Of a DNA stretch of 64,000 nt, positions 40,947 through 53,900 are shown piece by piece. Location of the stretch: positions 5,258,485 through 5,322,484 of the forward strand of contig NC_134027.1 of NCBI RefSeq assembly GCF_964204645.1, given 5' to 3'. The stretch's first letter is position 1, and each line of letters begins with the position of its first letter. The stretch comes from Tubulanus polymorphus. Taxonomy: Eukaryota > Nemertea > Palaeonemertea > Tubulaniformes > Tubulanidae. The notes under the pieces are model-generated. The model was given only the letters and a program-made list of their open reading frames with translations. It was not told where the DNA came from and did no database searches. Made by a program: the position numbers and the translations under genes.

Positions 40947-41394
40947 CTGAAAGTATCCATATGTATTTCATGCACCAGTTAATGAAATGCACTGCTCCCT
41001 TTGGGACAGGAACTCAATGAGAAGCGCCTACTTTCACCCCCTTCTTTCTAGATGCGACCCAGCGGCTAAAAATGTGGATCCCTTGCAGTTAGCGCGTCAT
41101 AGCCTAGTAGTTGTCTGTGTAGGCCTACATAGTAAGACCAAGTTACACTATTGATCTTTGCGATAAATGAGCAGCTTTTGGTTGATTAAATGTCGGTAAT
41201 CAGTCGGTTAATATTAGGCCTAAACTAAAGTGGGAAATATCGCTGTTTTTGGCAGTTTATTCGACAAACTTCAGACACATAGGATTATCGGTAATTTTCA
41301 TGTATTGTCACGATTTCAGCAACCAACCATATTACCGCTAAATCGGTCCTCTCTGGAATAAGTGGTAGACCTCTCTCCTCACTCTCATCAGAGC
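40947..41394. promoter_or_regulatory. Shared head-to-head promoter region of CFAP100 and RAD52
   Basis: About 450 bases separate the first recognised exons of two divergent genes. No TATA box stands out. The unseen first exon of CFAP100 may lie here, so the real promoter is smaller. Confidence 0.45.
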
Positions 41395-44300
41395 ATGGAG
41401 TCAGACTCGCATCCATCCACTCTCTCTCCAGGACCAGACAGTGAGTATTGTTTAGATTCATGCTATGACTTTAACTTACTCGATTTTTTACCAAAAACAT
41501 TAGACACGGCTGGAGATGCTCGATCAGATCTGGGAGTTTCTTCTCGAACTTCAATCATGTTGTCGATAGAATTGATATAATTTTGTAAACGAATGGAATA
41601 TTCTTCACTTCCTACTTTGCGTCAACCATACTTGACAACCAATAAACAATTATTGTATAGCTAAATGACGGATCAGTCCAGTCATCAGTCCACAGATGAC
41701 TATTAGTGTATACTAAATCCGGAGGTGGTGGAGGGCTTTTGAAAAATAGTAAATGGTTCAAATTTTACTTTTTGACGGTATTTCAATGTGAACCTGTGCA
41801 TCTATAGGCGTTGTTCTCAGTGTTTACTAATATGGAATCGAGATGTGCACCAAAATTCGGCCAGGTAAACCGTAAAGCAGTCATAAAATTTCAGACATCT
41901 AAAGAAAAGAATCAAAATTAACAAGTGACATAATCATTAATGGCAATGCAAAAAATGAATTAAATAAAAGTTCTTTTTACCTAATTTCATTTAATAGCAT
42001 GCCTACATATATCTCCTGGCTTTATTTCAGACCGAATTTTCGAATGAAGAGCATGCAGCCGTCCAGGCAGCTCTTCGCCAGAAGTTAGGCCCAGAATTCA
42101 TCAGTCAAAGATCTGGCGCTGGAGGCCAAAAGGTAAAACATCAGGCTTACTACGCTTGTAAAATAGCGATATGAAATCATGAGAAGATTATTATCTATTT
42201 AACTTGCTCTATTTGTAGCTCGCTTATGTTGAAGGTTGGAGGCTTATCAATTTAGCTAATGAGACATTTGGATTCAATGGTTGGTCACACTCTGTCACTA
42301 GTCAGACTGTTGGTAAGATTTGAGCATTGTAGGCCTACACTCTTTACATTTTCTCGTTTCATTATGAACTTTACTCCAGTGTGATACTCGCAGGGTTTGC
42401 TAGAATTAATTTCAAGTTACTGCGGATAGGACGAGCATGATAGGGACTGTTATTCAATTTCAGACTTTGTTGATCATCATGATGGAAAGTATTACGTTGG
42501 AGTCAGTGCATTTGTCAAAGTTCAGTTGAAGGTAGATTAATCATCATTTGTATTGAATTATACAATTCCTTGTTTTGTGATGGTGGAAGTACCACCTCGG
42601 CAACAATTTCCACACTGTACAGAATACGATGATGTAGACACAGCCTGCAGTAATTTTTACTTATGATGTTTATTTAAAGGATGGTATTTATCACGAAGAT
42701 GTAGGGTATGGCGTAAGTGAAGGCATGAGGTCCAAGGCTCTTTCGCTTGAGAAGGCTCGAAAAGAAGCCGTAACCGATGGCATGAAGCGAGCCCTGAAGT
42801 AATTTCTCAAAATTATAAATGAAAATTCATCGATTCTTATTTTTGCATGAGAACTTATCTAACATGCATATTATGAATTCTTTAAACAGGAGCTTCGGCA
42901 ATGCCTTGGGCAATTGTTTGGGAGATAAAAATTACCTGAAACTCATTAACAGAGCTCCAAAACCTGTAAGTTAAGTTAGCTCCACATGGAGAAGCTAGAT
43001 GGTTCTGTTTTTCTGAAGATCTTTGAAATATTTGTAATTTTTCAGGTTACCCCGCAGTGTTCGTTACAGGAAATGAAGCATACTTACGAAAATGAAGCAA
43101 TCGCTGCAAATAGATATATAAAGCCTCAGCAACCCACAATTTTCACTACTGTCTCCACACGTCCTCTAGAAAAACCTGTTACGACTGAAGATAATAAAGG
43201 ATTATCATCCGGTAGCGAAACAGACCCTGGCAGTCGGTCGAATAGTCCTAGTTTAATAACAAATCAAGTGGAAAATAATGACATTGGTAGTAAAACAATG
43301 AAACCACCATCATTAGATGATCGACCAATGACAAGACGAAGATCCAGTTTAAGCACGGAATCTACGAAATCGCCAGCCTTTGAAACACCAGCTGCTACAG
43401 ATCATAGTAAAACATGTAACCTATTAACCAAAACTGACAGCATGTATGTGTGTAGGCATTAATCATTGTTGCCTGTTATTGTCCGAATCATTTTTACATG
43501 TGACTCTATTCTGTTTCCATACCGGTAGTTCAAATGTGGATGTAAGTCCGGCTGAGATGGAAAGGTTGGAACGAAAGAAACGACAGGCATTGAAACAACA
43601 AGAATTCCGAAAAAAGATGACCAAGCAAAACATCGGTTCCAGTCCTCAACTTAATCGGTCGTCAAGTCCCGAGAAACATAGTAAAGATATTCCAGAAGGT
43701 TTGTTTAAATCCAAAAATAGATCATTTAGAAATGAAGGCAAACTGAATCAATCATTTAAAAACAACAATTATTCATTGTGTTATTTTAGATAACCCAATC
43801 CCAGTAGCAACGTCAACTCAATCAGTGAATGATAAAATCACAGATCCTTTACTTGCTCCAGATTGTTTTGGTGAGTCGCATTCAATTGTAATATTCCAGA
43901 AATAGAGATGTATGTTTAATTATATTTGTTGTAGATATTTGAACAGGGTATCGTTCAATATTGATGTACTGGTAGCAAATGCAATAGCTTTACTATGTAT
44001 TTAAGGTAAAAAGACAGGTCCTCTTGAATTCAGTCCACTACCAGATGGAGGTATTGCATATTTTCAATTAGGCTTGTACCTCTGCTTGGTGTACTGTAGC
44101 ATTCCTTGATTTACAGAAGTTGATGCTTTGATGCACTTTTTCCTATGCATTATTCTAACCTTTTTAAACATCTCTGCAATTGGAATTGATAATTTGAATG
44201 GAAATTGATAGTTGAAAAAATTTGAATGCATGTTGAAAAATGAATATTTGATTTCAGATGAGTCCGGTTTATGGGATGCTTTAGCTATGGCTGATGCTCT

Positions 44301-44578
44301 TGGCGATGATAACGCAACTGATTCAACTAGTCACAATAACAAAGCCGCCTGTAGTCATCGAATAACACGTAGTCATCATCCTGTAAATGAAGGAGTGGTT
44401 TTAATGGACCATATATTTCCTGTAACTAAAACGTTACAGTCAAGTCCACGGAGTAGTCTCGGTGAGCTTTCACTCTCTTTACCGCCTCTGTTGTTTGCTG
44501 TGTTTATTCGAAGAATAAAACTATCCCATCTTTTTTTCAGCAACAAAGAAAAGACGGTTAGAACATAAAGCACAATAG
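41395..44578 (+). CDS. RAD52: RAD52 homologue, DNA strand annealing and recombination
   Basis: Thirteen phase-consistent exons (41395-41440, 41821-41864, 42031-42132, 42219-42312, 42464-42531, 42680-42798, 42890-42965, 43046-43443, 43529-43698, 43790-43870, 44006-44050, 44258-44461, 44541-44578) give 494 residues. The N-terminal half carries the conserved annealing domain: [72 protein letters not shown] and [20 protein letters not shown]. The C-terminal half is Ser-rich and variable, as in the family. It keeps a basic [17 protein letters not shown] stretch and ends [11 protein letters not shown], a likely nuclear signal. RAD52 forms rings that anneal complementary ssDNA and interacts with RPA and RAD51. 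It is somewhat longer than the human protein because of the linker. Confidence 0.95.
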
Positions 44579-45545
44579 AAGGGGTAAAACCATCTCTATG
44601 AAATGTTTTAGTTAATTTGATATGTAAGGTACACCCCTAACTTAAATGCAAATCAAACATACAGTTAAACTTGGTTCTGTCGTAATCATCACTTCAAGAT
44701 GTCATAAAATGTCACTTCATCTCTATTTTTTAGTCTCATTTTTACATGTACATGTATTTCCAATTACATTTACTGAGTGGTAGTCATCACCATAATGATG
44801 GTCCCGACTGACAATTTAGGCAAATACTGGTATAATAGCTGTATCTTATTTATTTATAATGTCAGATAACTTATCTCCGAGTGTATGATAATTTTGTATT
44901 ATATAATGAAAAGCAAGTGTGTGAACTTTGAAATGACTGTTTTATAATCTATTGCAATGCTTCAGAGTGATTGTGGACTTAAGTGATTTATGAACTGGTA
45001 TAAAGGAAATCAAGTGTATTTTCCTAGATACATGATTAGTTCAAATTGGTAGGTCAATGAAATTAGTCAGAAATACTAATGGTTTCAATATTTCATTGTG
45101 CATTGTCATACCTGTTCCTTTAAAACCTGTTTTACGCTATAGGTTGTCTTCAAACAAGTTTCCTTTTGTAATAGAACAGTTGGCTACCTTTTTATGCATT
45201 TGTGATACAGGCTACTCAGAATGCATGTTTCAGAGCTTCTTGCATTGAATTTTGTGTGATTTAGTTTTTTATTTTATTTTTCACATTGACCATGCAGCCA
45301 TATGTATTATATACATGTACATACACATATAATTGTTTTCTATTTTTAAGCCATAGTTTTACATGAATAAATGAAAAATAGAAATAAGACGTTTTAGAGT
45401 TCTTTATTGTCTAAATGAAGATGTAGATCATGAAATATTGCGGGTTCAAATGGTTGTGGAATGCTTGATTTTCTAAAAGGATCATGATTTTCAAAACTGG
45501 CTGTGCTGCTTTTACTGCACCATAAGGTGCTGCCACTATGAACAG
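44579..45545. other. Spacer after RAD52, no gene supported
   Basis: AT-rich 3' flank. It contains several short open frames without protein character and probably part of the RAD52 3' UTR. Confidence 0.4.
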
Positions 45546-45939
45546 ACTCTGGCAATCAACGTGCAGCCTAGGCCTTTTTATGAACACTCGATTAGTATAT
45601 TCGAGTATGCAAAACGTTTTTATGAGCATGGATTATGTCATAATCCGTCATTTTTATGAACATTGGTTATCATAATCGATTAGCATACTCAGCATACTCG
45701 CTCGGCGAGCAAGTATGCCGATTATCTAATCCAACCGATATGGTGTTCTCGGTAGAAGTCGCTGCTGAGTAGGCCATAATTGAATAATTTCTACCTGGCG
45801 TTTTTATCAACCAACATACCCGGTTATGCTAATTGACACTAATCGGCTATATAATCTAAATAGCTAATCTATTTCGATTTTGCTGGTTCATAAAAAGGCC
45901 TACGTTGTGTATAATTGTTGCCCATTGATTGCCAGAGTC
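45546..45939. mobile_element. About 394-bp MITE with long degenerate inverted ends
   Basis: GACTCTGGCAATCAA (45546-45560) is mirrored by TTGATTGCCAGAGTC ending near 45939. Further in, GGCCTTTTTATGAAC at about 45572 pairs with GTTCATAAAAAGGCC at about 45887. Inside are repeated TTTTTATGAACA and CATACTCG units in both orientations. There is no coding capacity and target duplications are not clear. Confidence 0.7.
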
Positions 45940-45959
45940 GGTTCAGTGTTAGTGTATGA

Positions 45960-46240
45960 AAGATCCGCTAACGATAAATCTAGCGGCAGCACCAAATGGT
46001 TTAGCGAAACTGATGATCGATCTCAAGTCGACTGGCTTAAAGCGGCCACTTAAAGTCTAGTGGCCGGCGGTACACCAAGCTCCCTGACGACGTACGATGT
46101 GCAAATCTATAAGTTGCACAAAGAAACGGTTAAAACCGCTTGCGACTGGCGGCAAGGACGTCGCTTGCCGCTACGGGCTGACGACCGGTGCCCCGGACCG
46201 CGCTTACGCGGTGCTGCCCGCGGGTAAAACCAGCCGCTTT
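45960..46240. repeat. GC-rich hairpin-dense block
   Basis: Base composition changes sharply from the AT-rich surroundings. Hairpins include GCGGCAAG/CTTGCCGC (around 46152-46174), CCGCG-CTTA-CGCGG near 46198 and CGGCCACT/AGTGGCCG near 46045-46069. No open frame of note. It could be a SINE, part of a transposon abutting the MITE, or a structured RNA; none is supported further. Confidence 0.5.
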
Positions 46241-46950
46241 TAGATCGAATTAATAATGTTTATCGTAAAAAATACCTCAACCATTTGACCGAATTCGTTG
46301 AATGAAATAAAAATGAATTCCTTGGAAACCTCCTGGAGCCCGATTGGGCTTGAAATGCCAAAACAGATGAAATCGGGTTATCTCCTAAGTCCCACTAACA
46401 TTTACAGTACAGATTCTTGATAACATATATATGACAAATCGCATTAAGGGCAAACGGAGTCAAATAATTGCTTAATAAACTAAAACTAGATTCAGTCTAA
46501 TAGAGAACATATTCCAACAACACTGCATGAGGATCAGTACTTTCAGAAATCAGTAAATCTTGTGATTATTATGTACATCCGTTTAAAACTCTTCCAAATT
46601 ATACACAAAGTCTGATTTTTTAACACAAACATACAAATTCTTACTTTTTACCGCTAAATTATCCACTTACACATTTTGCAATTTTTATTTCTCGAAATTC
46701 AACAAGCAGTGCCTACGCAAGTAGCGCGGTAACCTAAACAAATATAGATGAAATTCCACGAATGTGCTGGCATCGAATGAAGATAAGTTAAACAAGGAAC
46801 TAGATAAAATGTGTAATTAGGACAGATATCTTTAGGACAATCGGCTACTTGATAATATTCCAAATTTAACCAAGTCGTGATATAGAAACTACTTTACCAA
46901 TGGCGATTATAGTTTCGGCTTTATTCTAGATATAATCCACCAGTGAAATA

Positions 46951-49900
46951 ATGGATCTGAACCGCGTGATAATCATCTCAGTCGTGGGAATAGTTGCTTA
47001 TTTTACAGAAATAACTGGTAAGTTAATGGACCTACGGAAAGAATACTTTTCTTCGGGCATGTAATTAAACATAAATCGTATCAACCAAATACTGGTGTGG
47101 CATTTATAACACACATATGAATATGTATACTCTTTCATCACCCGCTTTGATGCAATCAATGCATATGTGCAAATTGAATTGGCACCAACAACATGACATC
47201 TCTTGTAAGAATATTTCGTCGAAAAAGATAAGATTCCCTAATGAAGTAAGTGACTTTTATGAAATAGATTCAAGCGTAATAGACGTGTGTTGTGATTTCG
47301 GCAAACAGTGGTATCGGAGGTCAAACAATGAATGCCCGGTGTATAATGAAATAGCAAAAATACCTGGAGTAGCCGAAACCCAGCAGAACAGTTGCAAGTA
47401 TGTTCATTTTAAGTCAAATGTGACGAGTGCGATCCCATCTTTGGGAACGATCGTCTCTAATGATAAGAACCACGTTCTACTTTGTTTAACTTTTGGTACC
47501 AACTGCAATGTTTTACGTAATCAGGTTCAAAACTAAAACAACAGTTTTGTGGATGTATCAATTGCAGATCAGTGGCGCACGTTTGTTGCTTGAAACAACT
47601 GATGCAAACACGATGTGAACAAGGAGCTGATACGGCAAAATCAGATGGAAGATGTAGGGCCACTCTTCGCACTAAAGACGGTGGTCTGATCATTAGTGTG
47701 AGTTAAATGCTATTAGGTCATATCAATAGGTTCGCATTTAGCGGAATTATACTTGTAAAGATTTCTTATAGATTCTGCTAAATTTGAACCTGAATATACT
47801 TGTAGAAATATTGTCACAATAAATCACAACCATTGCAAAAAGTAAGGAGTATAACATCGTACAACAAGTTTTAACATTGTATTGCGTTGTTGGAATATCA
47901 CATTCCTCCCATGCTTTGACTCATTTTTCTTTGGAAAATGAATTCCGATTGTCAATGCTTCATTTCAAGGAATGCTGCCATTGCTGTAAAGTAGGACTGG
48001 CAGCGAAAAGGGCTGGTCTTTATTGTTCACCGTTACTGGCACCATTGGGGAAAATGTGTGACCAATCGTTCCGAGCATGTTGTGGAGATTCTGCACTTGA
48101 CTTGACAACCGTTGCCCCTCCAAGTAAGTATCAGTTATGGGCTTTATGTGCGATCCAATTAATGGACAAAATGTCCGTCATGTTAATTTTCTCGGTCGAC
48201 GTCTATTTTTGAAATGTAGTAATCTTTTATTTCATTTTGTAGCATTAGCACCCGGTGATATGGACGAATGTAACTTATTCAAAGGGCAACTATGTCAGCA
48301 CAAGTGTATAAATACACCGGCTTCTTATCGCTGCGAATGTAACGAAGGATTTCAATTAAATATCGACGGCATGACGTGTCGTGCAAATGCGCCAGAGAAG
48401 GAAGAAGATAATACGATCATCATTCCCGGCTCGTGTATAGACAATAATCCTTGTGGACATCATTGCGTACAAGTTACCCATAACACAGTGAAATGCTCGT
48501 GTCGAAACGGATATATTCAAGAAGTGACCGCTTGTATTGGTAAGAGCACCGAAATAACGATATAGAATGATTAAATCAACTTTAATTCCAGATTGAAGTG
48601 GTATATGTAATGTTTATTTAGATATTGATGAGTGCGCATCTGATTCGCATCAGTGTCCTCCGGATCAGGTTTGTCACAATACCCCAGGAGCTTACATTTG
48701 CAGACCGACCGTCAACCCTGGATTGAATCAATGTCCTGAAGGCTACACGTTTAATCATGGTACTGGACAGTGTGAATCGACTGTACCCGCTCAGTGCCCA
48801 ACTGGTTTTGCTTTAGTAAATGGAAGATGCGTAAGGTCTGCTCATGTAAACTGCCCAACGGGTACCACATTGAACGAAGCTCAAGGAAACTGCGAAGGTG
48901 ATATAATCAAAGTTTGAATCCAATAAAAGTACCTCAGAATCCAATAGAAATATTTTACATATTACACGTGTCTATATGTACTTTTAGATGTTGACGAATG
49001 TACAACTGATCAGCACAGTTGTACCAAACAACGCCAAACATGTCGTAATACTATGGGTAGTTACGTCTGTCAGTGTACCAGAGGATTCGTGCACAGTTCT
49101 TTAACCCAACAATGCGAAGGTACTGGGAAAAAACCTTTTTAGACAAAGAACTCCACAAGGAATAGGGCATTTTGGAAATAACCAATAATCGTGATATTTT
49201 TGGAATTTTCAGACATCAATGAATGCGCATTGAACCAAGCAGATTGTGTCCAAGGGCAGGAATGTGAGAATACTGTAGGCTCATACGTTTGTACTCGGGC
49301 AACTAACTGTGGCACCGGTTATACCCTTGATCAGGCGACCCAGGAATGCCAAGGTACATTTGTAAGCCTACATACAATCAACATGGTCTAACACATCATT
49401 TTACCTCGACCAAAATACACCTAAATGTTTTTTCCTGCACCGGGCGTGAAATTCTATTGCAGATAATGACGAATGTGCTTTGGGAACGCATAATTGCGGT
49501 AGGGCGTTCACTTGTCGAAATATCCCCGGATCATTCAGGTGTGTGAGGAAGGAATGTCCTCAGGGATATAAACTAGATTTTTCAACTGGAATCTGTGAAC
49601 GAATCATTTGCGAAACGGGATACAAACCTAACAGAATCGGGCAGTGTATAGGTGTGTTAATTGTCCAATTTCAGAAATGAGTAACCCGATCGAAATGTAT
49701 GAGCAATTTCGTCTGTTTATAACTACTGTACTTTACTCTCATATTTCAGACATCGATGAATGTAACGAACCAAGAAACCCTTGTAGTCGGAACCAGATAT
49801 GCGTTAACACGGATGGTTCGTACAAATGTAAAAACCTCATCACTTGTGGAACTGGTTATGAGCTCAATGACGCGGGAAATCGATGCATCGGTTTGTAGAC

Positions 49901-52900
49901 ATTCCACTTTCTTGATCGCGAATTCCAGTAGCGGGTTTCCTGATCCTCTATTGTTTAGCCCTGGTGTTCAATCTTTTAGATATTGACGAATGCAACAGTG
50001 GTAAACACAATTGCGTCGGAAACCAAGTTTGTCAAAATCGACCCGGCACGTTTATCTGTCAGTGCCCGACAGGTTATGAAAAAAATCACAACACACGACA
50101 CTGTGAAGGTAATTGTCAGAATGAATGGAAAACCGATGTAAAGAAAACCTATCTACACCAGACTTCCCTATCTACGTAGCCTAGGATAAACCCAGAGAAT
50201 GGGGTGAATAGTTGTATTTATCTCAAGGAAAAACTAATTCAATTGAATTTTTTTAGATGTGAATGAGTGCGAAAAGTATAGAGGACAGGTGTGCGCCCTT
50301 ACAGCGAATTGTATAAATAATGACGGATCTTATAGATGTACATGTAAAGACGGTTTTCGTACCGCTGGAGATGGCAGAAACTGCATCGGTAATGTTTGAA
50401 TTAAGCCTTATAAACAATAGAAAACCAACATTATTTTATTTCACTGCTATCCGAATAGAATACCGGGAATTGCCCTACACCAACGACTGTCGTAAGTCTG
50501 GGAGTTTTTTCCTGGCGTAACTAACTTGCTAAGTAAAAATTTCGTTTTTAGTTTTTAAGGGGTGCCTATTATATTACATCATATTTTGATTTCAGATATA
50601 AATGAATGTGAGAGACCGGGAACCTGTCAACATAATTGTATCAACTCGTGGGGTTCGTTCCAGTGTACATGTAATGAGGGCTATGAACTAGGCCCTGACG
50701 CTCGCACATGTCGAGGTATTATTGCATTTTCTATTAGATAGATACGGATTTAATTTCCTAAAGTATCGAAACTGATACAAAAGGTTTTGCATATCTTTGA
50801 ATATCTCCTATTGTAAACATTATTCACCAATGTCGGACACGTACGTAAGTCTTGAGTAGATTAAATCGGCGAAATTCTTCCAAGCCTCAGGAGAATAGTT
50901 TTTGTTTTCAGATATTGATGAGTGTAAAGTATGGGGAGGTAGGGGACGATTGTGCGCTGGTATTTGTAATAATAATGACGGCTCATACTCGTGTAGTTGT
51001 CCGGATGGTTATCGTTTACATCCCGATGGAAAAACATGCAAAGGTAAATCTCCATTAAATTGCGAGAATAATGCCCAAATAGCATCAGATATATCCACTT
51101 CTTCAGTAATTGATTGAGTATATATTGAATTGAAAATGAAAGATGTCGCAGTTTTATTTGACCTTAGATTAATTATGATATTTATTGTTAATTTAGTACT
51201 TTAACAATGTATGTTAACTATTGATTTTTTGGAGCACCCCTCCCCCATCATTTGGTTCAGTCTTTAGATTAGGGGTGTCCTCTCAATAGATTATGTGAAC
51301 ATTGTAATTATGTACACGATTTAATATTTATTGAGAAATAAAATTCATACATTCATAAATTCTTATTTTCTGAAAGATATCGATGAATGCACTGCAGGAA
51401 CTGCGAACTGTGTCGGGGAGAACAAGATATGTTTCAACACTCGTGGCGATCACAAGTGTCTGTCCGTTGAGTGTCCGACTGGATTCGTTCGAACCCCAAG
51501 TGCAAATGCCAGAAACAAGTAAGTATCTGTTAAAAAATCTTCTATATATGAATTAATTTGTATCAATGTAATGTGCATGGCTAACTGTTAGATGCTTCCT
51601 GAGAGCTCTCAATGAGGAGACGGGATGATGACGCGAAATTACTAGTTTCATTCAAGTGGGCGACTCTTGATATTATAGGCTAATGAGTCGATGCCGCGAA
51701 GAATAGAATAAGGAATCTGCATTTAGACATGCATTCAATAATCGCAGTTTTTGTAAACCAGTTTTGATTAATTTTTACTCTAAATGCAGATTTCTTTCTG
51801 TTTCTTTCGCAGTAACGTTCGTTGTCAGCGTCGAAGTTTCGTCTGTCCGCAAGGTGATGTGGCTTGTTTGACTGCGCCTCTGTCATATTCGTACACCTTC
51901 ATCACTTTCCCTGAACGTATCCGAATTCCCGCCAATTTGTTCACGATGCGAGGACCAAGCTCACCTCGTCGCCGCCTAGCCTTCGAGTTGAACCTCATAT
52001 CGGCACGTGACCCGTACACGAACGCTAAACGAGTTTCGCGAGATTTTTTTTACTTGAACAAAGTGGGCTCGAACCAGGCCATTATGAGGTTGTTGAGAGA
52101 AATACCAGCGCCTCAAGATGTAGAACTCGAGCTGAAAATGCACATCCGCAGTAATACGAATACATTCTTTGGTACAGCTATCGAGCGAATCTATATATTC
52201 GTGACAAAAAGTGATATTTTCTAATTAGAAATGTAAACGTTTATCCACTATAAAAATGCACATGTCATGAGAGACGATAACAGTCATATATGTCCCATAA
52301 TGGATTTTTTAATCATTTTGTTCCCTATCAAAGTTACCTAAACTTTGTACTCAAAAGCAAGCATGAGGAATTCTGTAATTATGTATATAGATAATAAACT
52401 GATTCTCATTACCACAGTCTTCTTTGCTTTTTTATTCGTCTCAGGGGTGGATACTGAAAAATTGGAAGGCGGCGTGTCCAGAAGAAAAGAAAAAGCATTT
52501 TCATGGTTACTAGCGGGATCCCGCGGTGTTAGATATTTTTTAAGAAATCCATCCGAAAATTTACCGAAAGGATGAGTGTTTCAAATTTACAGATTTTAAC
52601 GAACTCTGTCTAGATGAAAAGGGCAATTTCATTGGGAAGGCAGGGTCTGTCCCAGAGATCTCCTCCTAGATCCGCCTTGATCTGCGTCTGTAAATCCAGC
52701 GTCCGAAAGAAGGCAATTTTGTGATCATAGTTTGGACAAAGCACTTTACAAGATCCAGCAAACTGAAATCTATTTTAGCCTGGTGGCTTCCAAAAGGAAG
52801 GGTTGGTTACAGTCGCGCTTAGTCACATCAATGGATGCATACATCCTATCTATTTTCTACGCGCGAGAAATACCCAATAAGTTGTGTGTATTCTTGTGCG

Positions 52901-53578
52901 AGAAAACAAAACAATTGGCCATTGTAAAAAATGTATCAGTATGGTCCGAATCGGCCACTACAATTTTCCATCGTGTTCGGCTTCACTTGCGTAGAACAAA
53001 TAATCAAATGTTATTAATGGTTTATTTTTGATCTATGTATTACTACTTTTTAGCGAACAACTGTCGGCAGATGATGGTCTAGTTTGCGGTAAAGCCCAGT
53101 GTCGTCAACACGATATCGACTGTTTGTTGAATCGAACGAATACGGTATCCTGGCAGTTCGTCGCATTACCTTCATTTGCCTATCTACCACAACCATTGAT
53201 CCTGGTCCATGTTCGCACAATTGGGTATTCGGTCTTTCCGAACTTACGCTTTCAGATTACCGATGGAAATCCAGAAGGATTATTTGACGTGATCAAATTC
53301 GGCGATAAAGGTAAAAATAAGTTTTTAAAGCAATGACATCTTAAGTCTTTTTCCGATTGCCTCCCGCTGGTTACCGATACTCCTTTAATCTCTGTACGCA
53401 TATCAAGGTTTCTATTTTGTTTCTGTGATTTGTAGGAGCCGTGAGATTAACTAAGCCAATTGCGGGACCATCCGTGCAGAGGGTTAGGCTGAGGATGGAC
53501 AACAGAAATGCAGCCAATCTTATAGTCTCGACTCATATCGCCTACATCTATGTGGACATATCGAGATATGAATTCTAA
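46951..53578 (+). CDS. FBLN1: Fibulin-1-like matrix protein with alternative C and D ends
   Basis: Secreted calcium-binding glycoprotein of basement membranes and elastic matrix. Exon 1 (46951-47017) encodes a signal peptide ([17 protein letters not shown]). Exons 47573-47697 and 47970-48123 carry anaphylatoxin-type Cys motifs ([27 protein letters not shown]). Exons from 48243 to 51518 encode a string of EGF modules, mostly calcium-binding (DIDEC or DINEC), each starting in the same phase. From the shared donor at 51518 two ends are possible. The C-like exon 51813-52224 has [18 protein letters not shown] and ends KSDIF (862 residues). The D-like exons 53054-53310 and 53436-53578 have [15 protein letters not shown] and end ISRYEF (858 residues). 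Both are in frame. Each has its own AATAAA (52393-52398; 53647-53652). Confidence 0.92.
52393..52398 (+). terminator. Poly(A) signal for the fibulin C-like end
   Basis: AATAAA about 170 bases after the first terminal exon's stop codon. Confidence 0.55.
52455..52600. repeat. Dispersed repeat copy (relative at 54560-54690)
   Basis: GTCCAGAAGAAAAGAAAAAGC, ACTAGCGGGATCCC, GTGTTAGATATTTTTTAAG and AGTGTTTCAAATTT occur in the same order and spacing at 54560-54690 with mismatches. Family unassigned; possibly a SINE. Confidence 0.6.
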
Positions 53579-53646
53579 AATGAAACTGATCAGCTTTTTC
53601 CAAAAGAGATTATGTAAAGTCTCTACACTGTAAATAATACGTATTA

Positions 53647-53652
53647 AATAAA
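53647..53652 (+). terminator. Poly(A) signal for the fibulin D-like end
   Basis: AATAAA about 70 bases after the TAA at 53576-53578. Confidence 0.6.
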
Positions 53653-53900
53653 GAATCAAAACCCACTTCGAAGCAGAAATATAAAAGAATCTCATGTATT
53701 CCTATGTAAATTTATTTTATAGCAATAATAAACATGATTCTATTTTAGTCTTGATCACTAAGAAGCACATCTTTTGTTCTAATACATATACCGGTAAATG
53801 TATATTTGATGCACTAGAAATCAAAGAGAATTTTCAGACCCCTCCACACACGCTCTATACTACAAACACGGACACAATGAGGCGCATAATATCACAGCAG

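Noticed and set aside
41362-41580. 72-codon frame starting before RAD52
   Set aside because: Only 41395-41440 is exonic. The remainder reads through a good GTGAGT donor into intron.
46130-46215. Helitron 3' end (hairpin near CTRR)
   Set aside because: A strong hairpin is present, but no CTRR terminus at the right distance and no paired 5' TC end were seen.
52345-53031. Open frames between the two fibulin ends as extra exons
   Set aside because: They lack EGF or fibulin motifs and overlap a dispersed repeat and UTR sequence.
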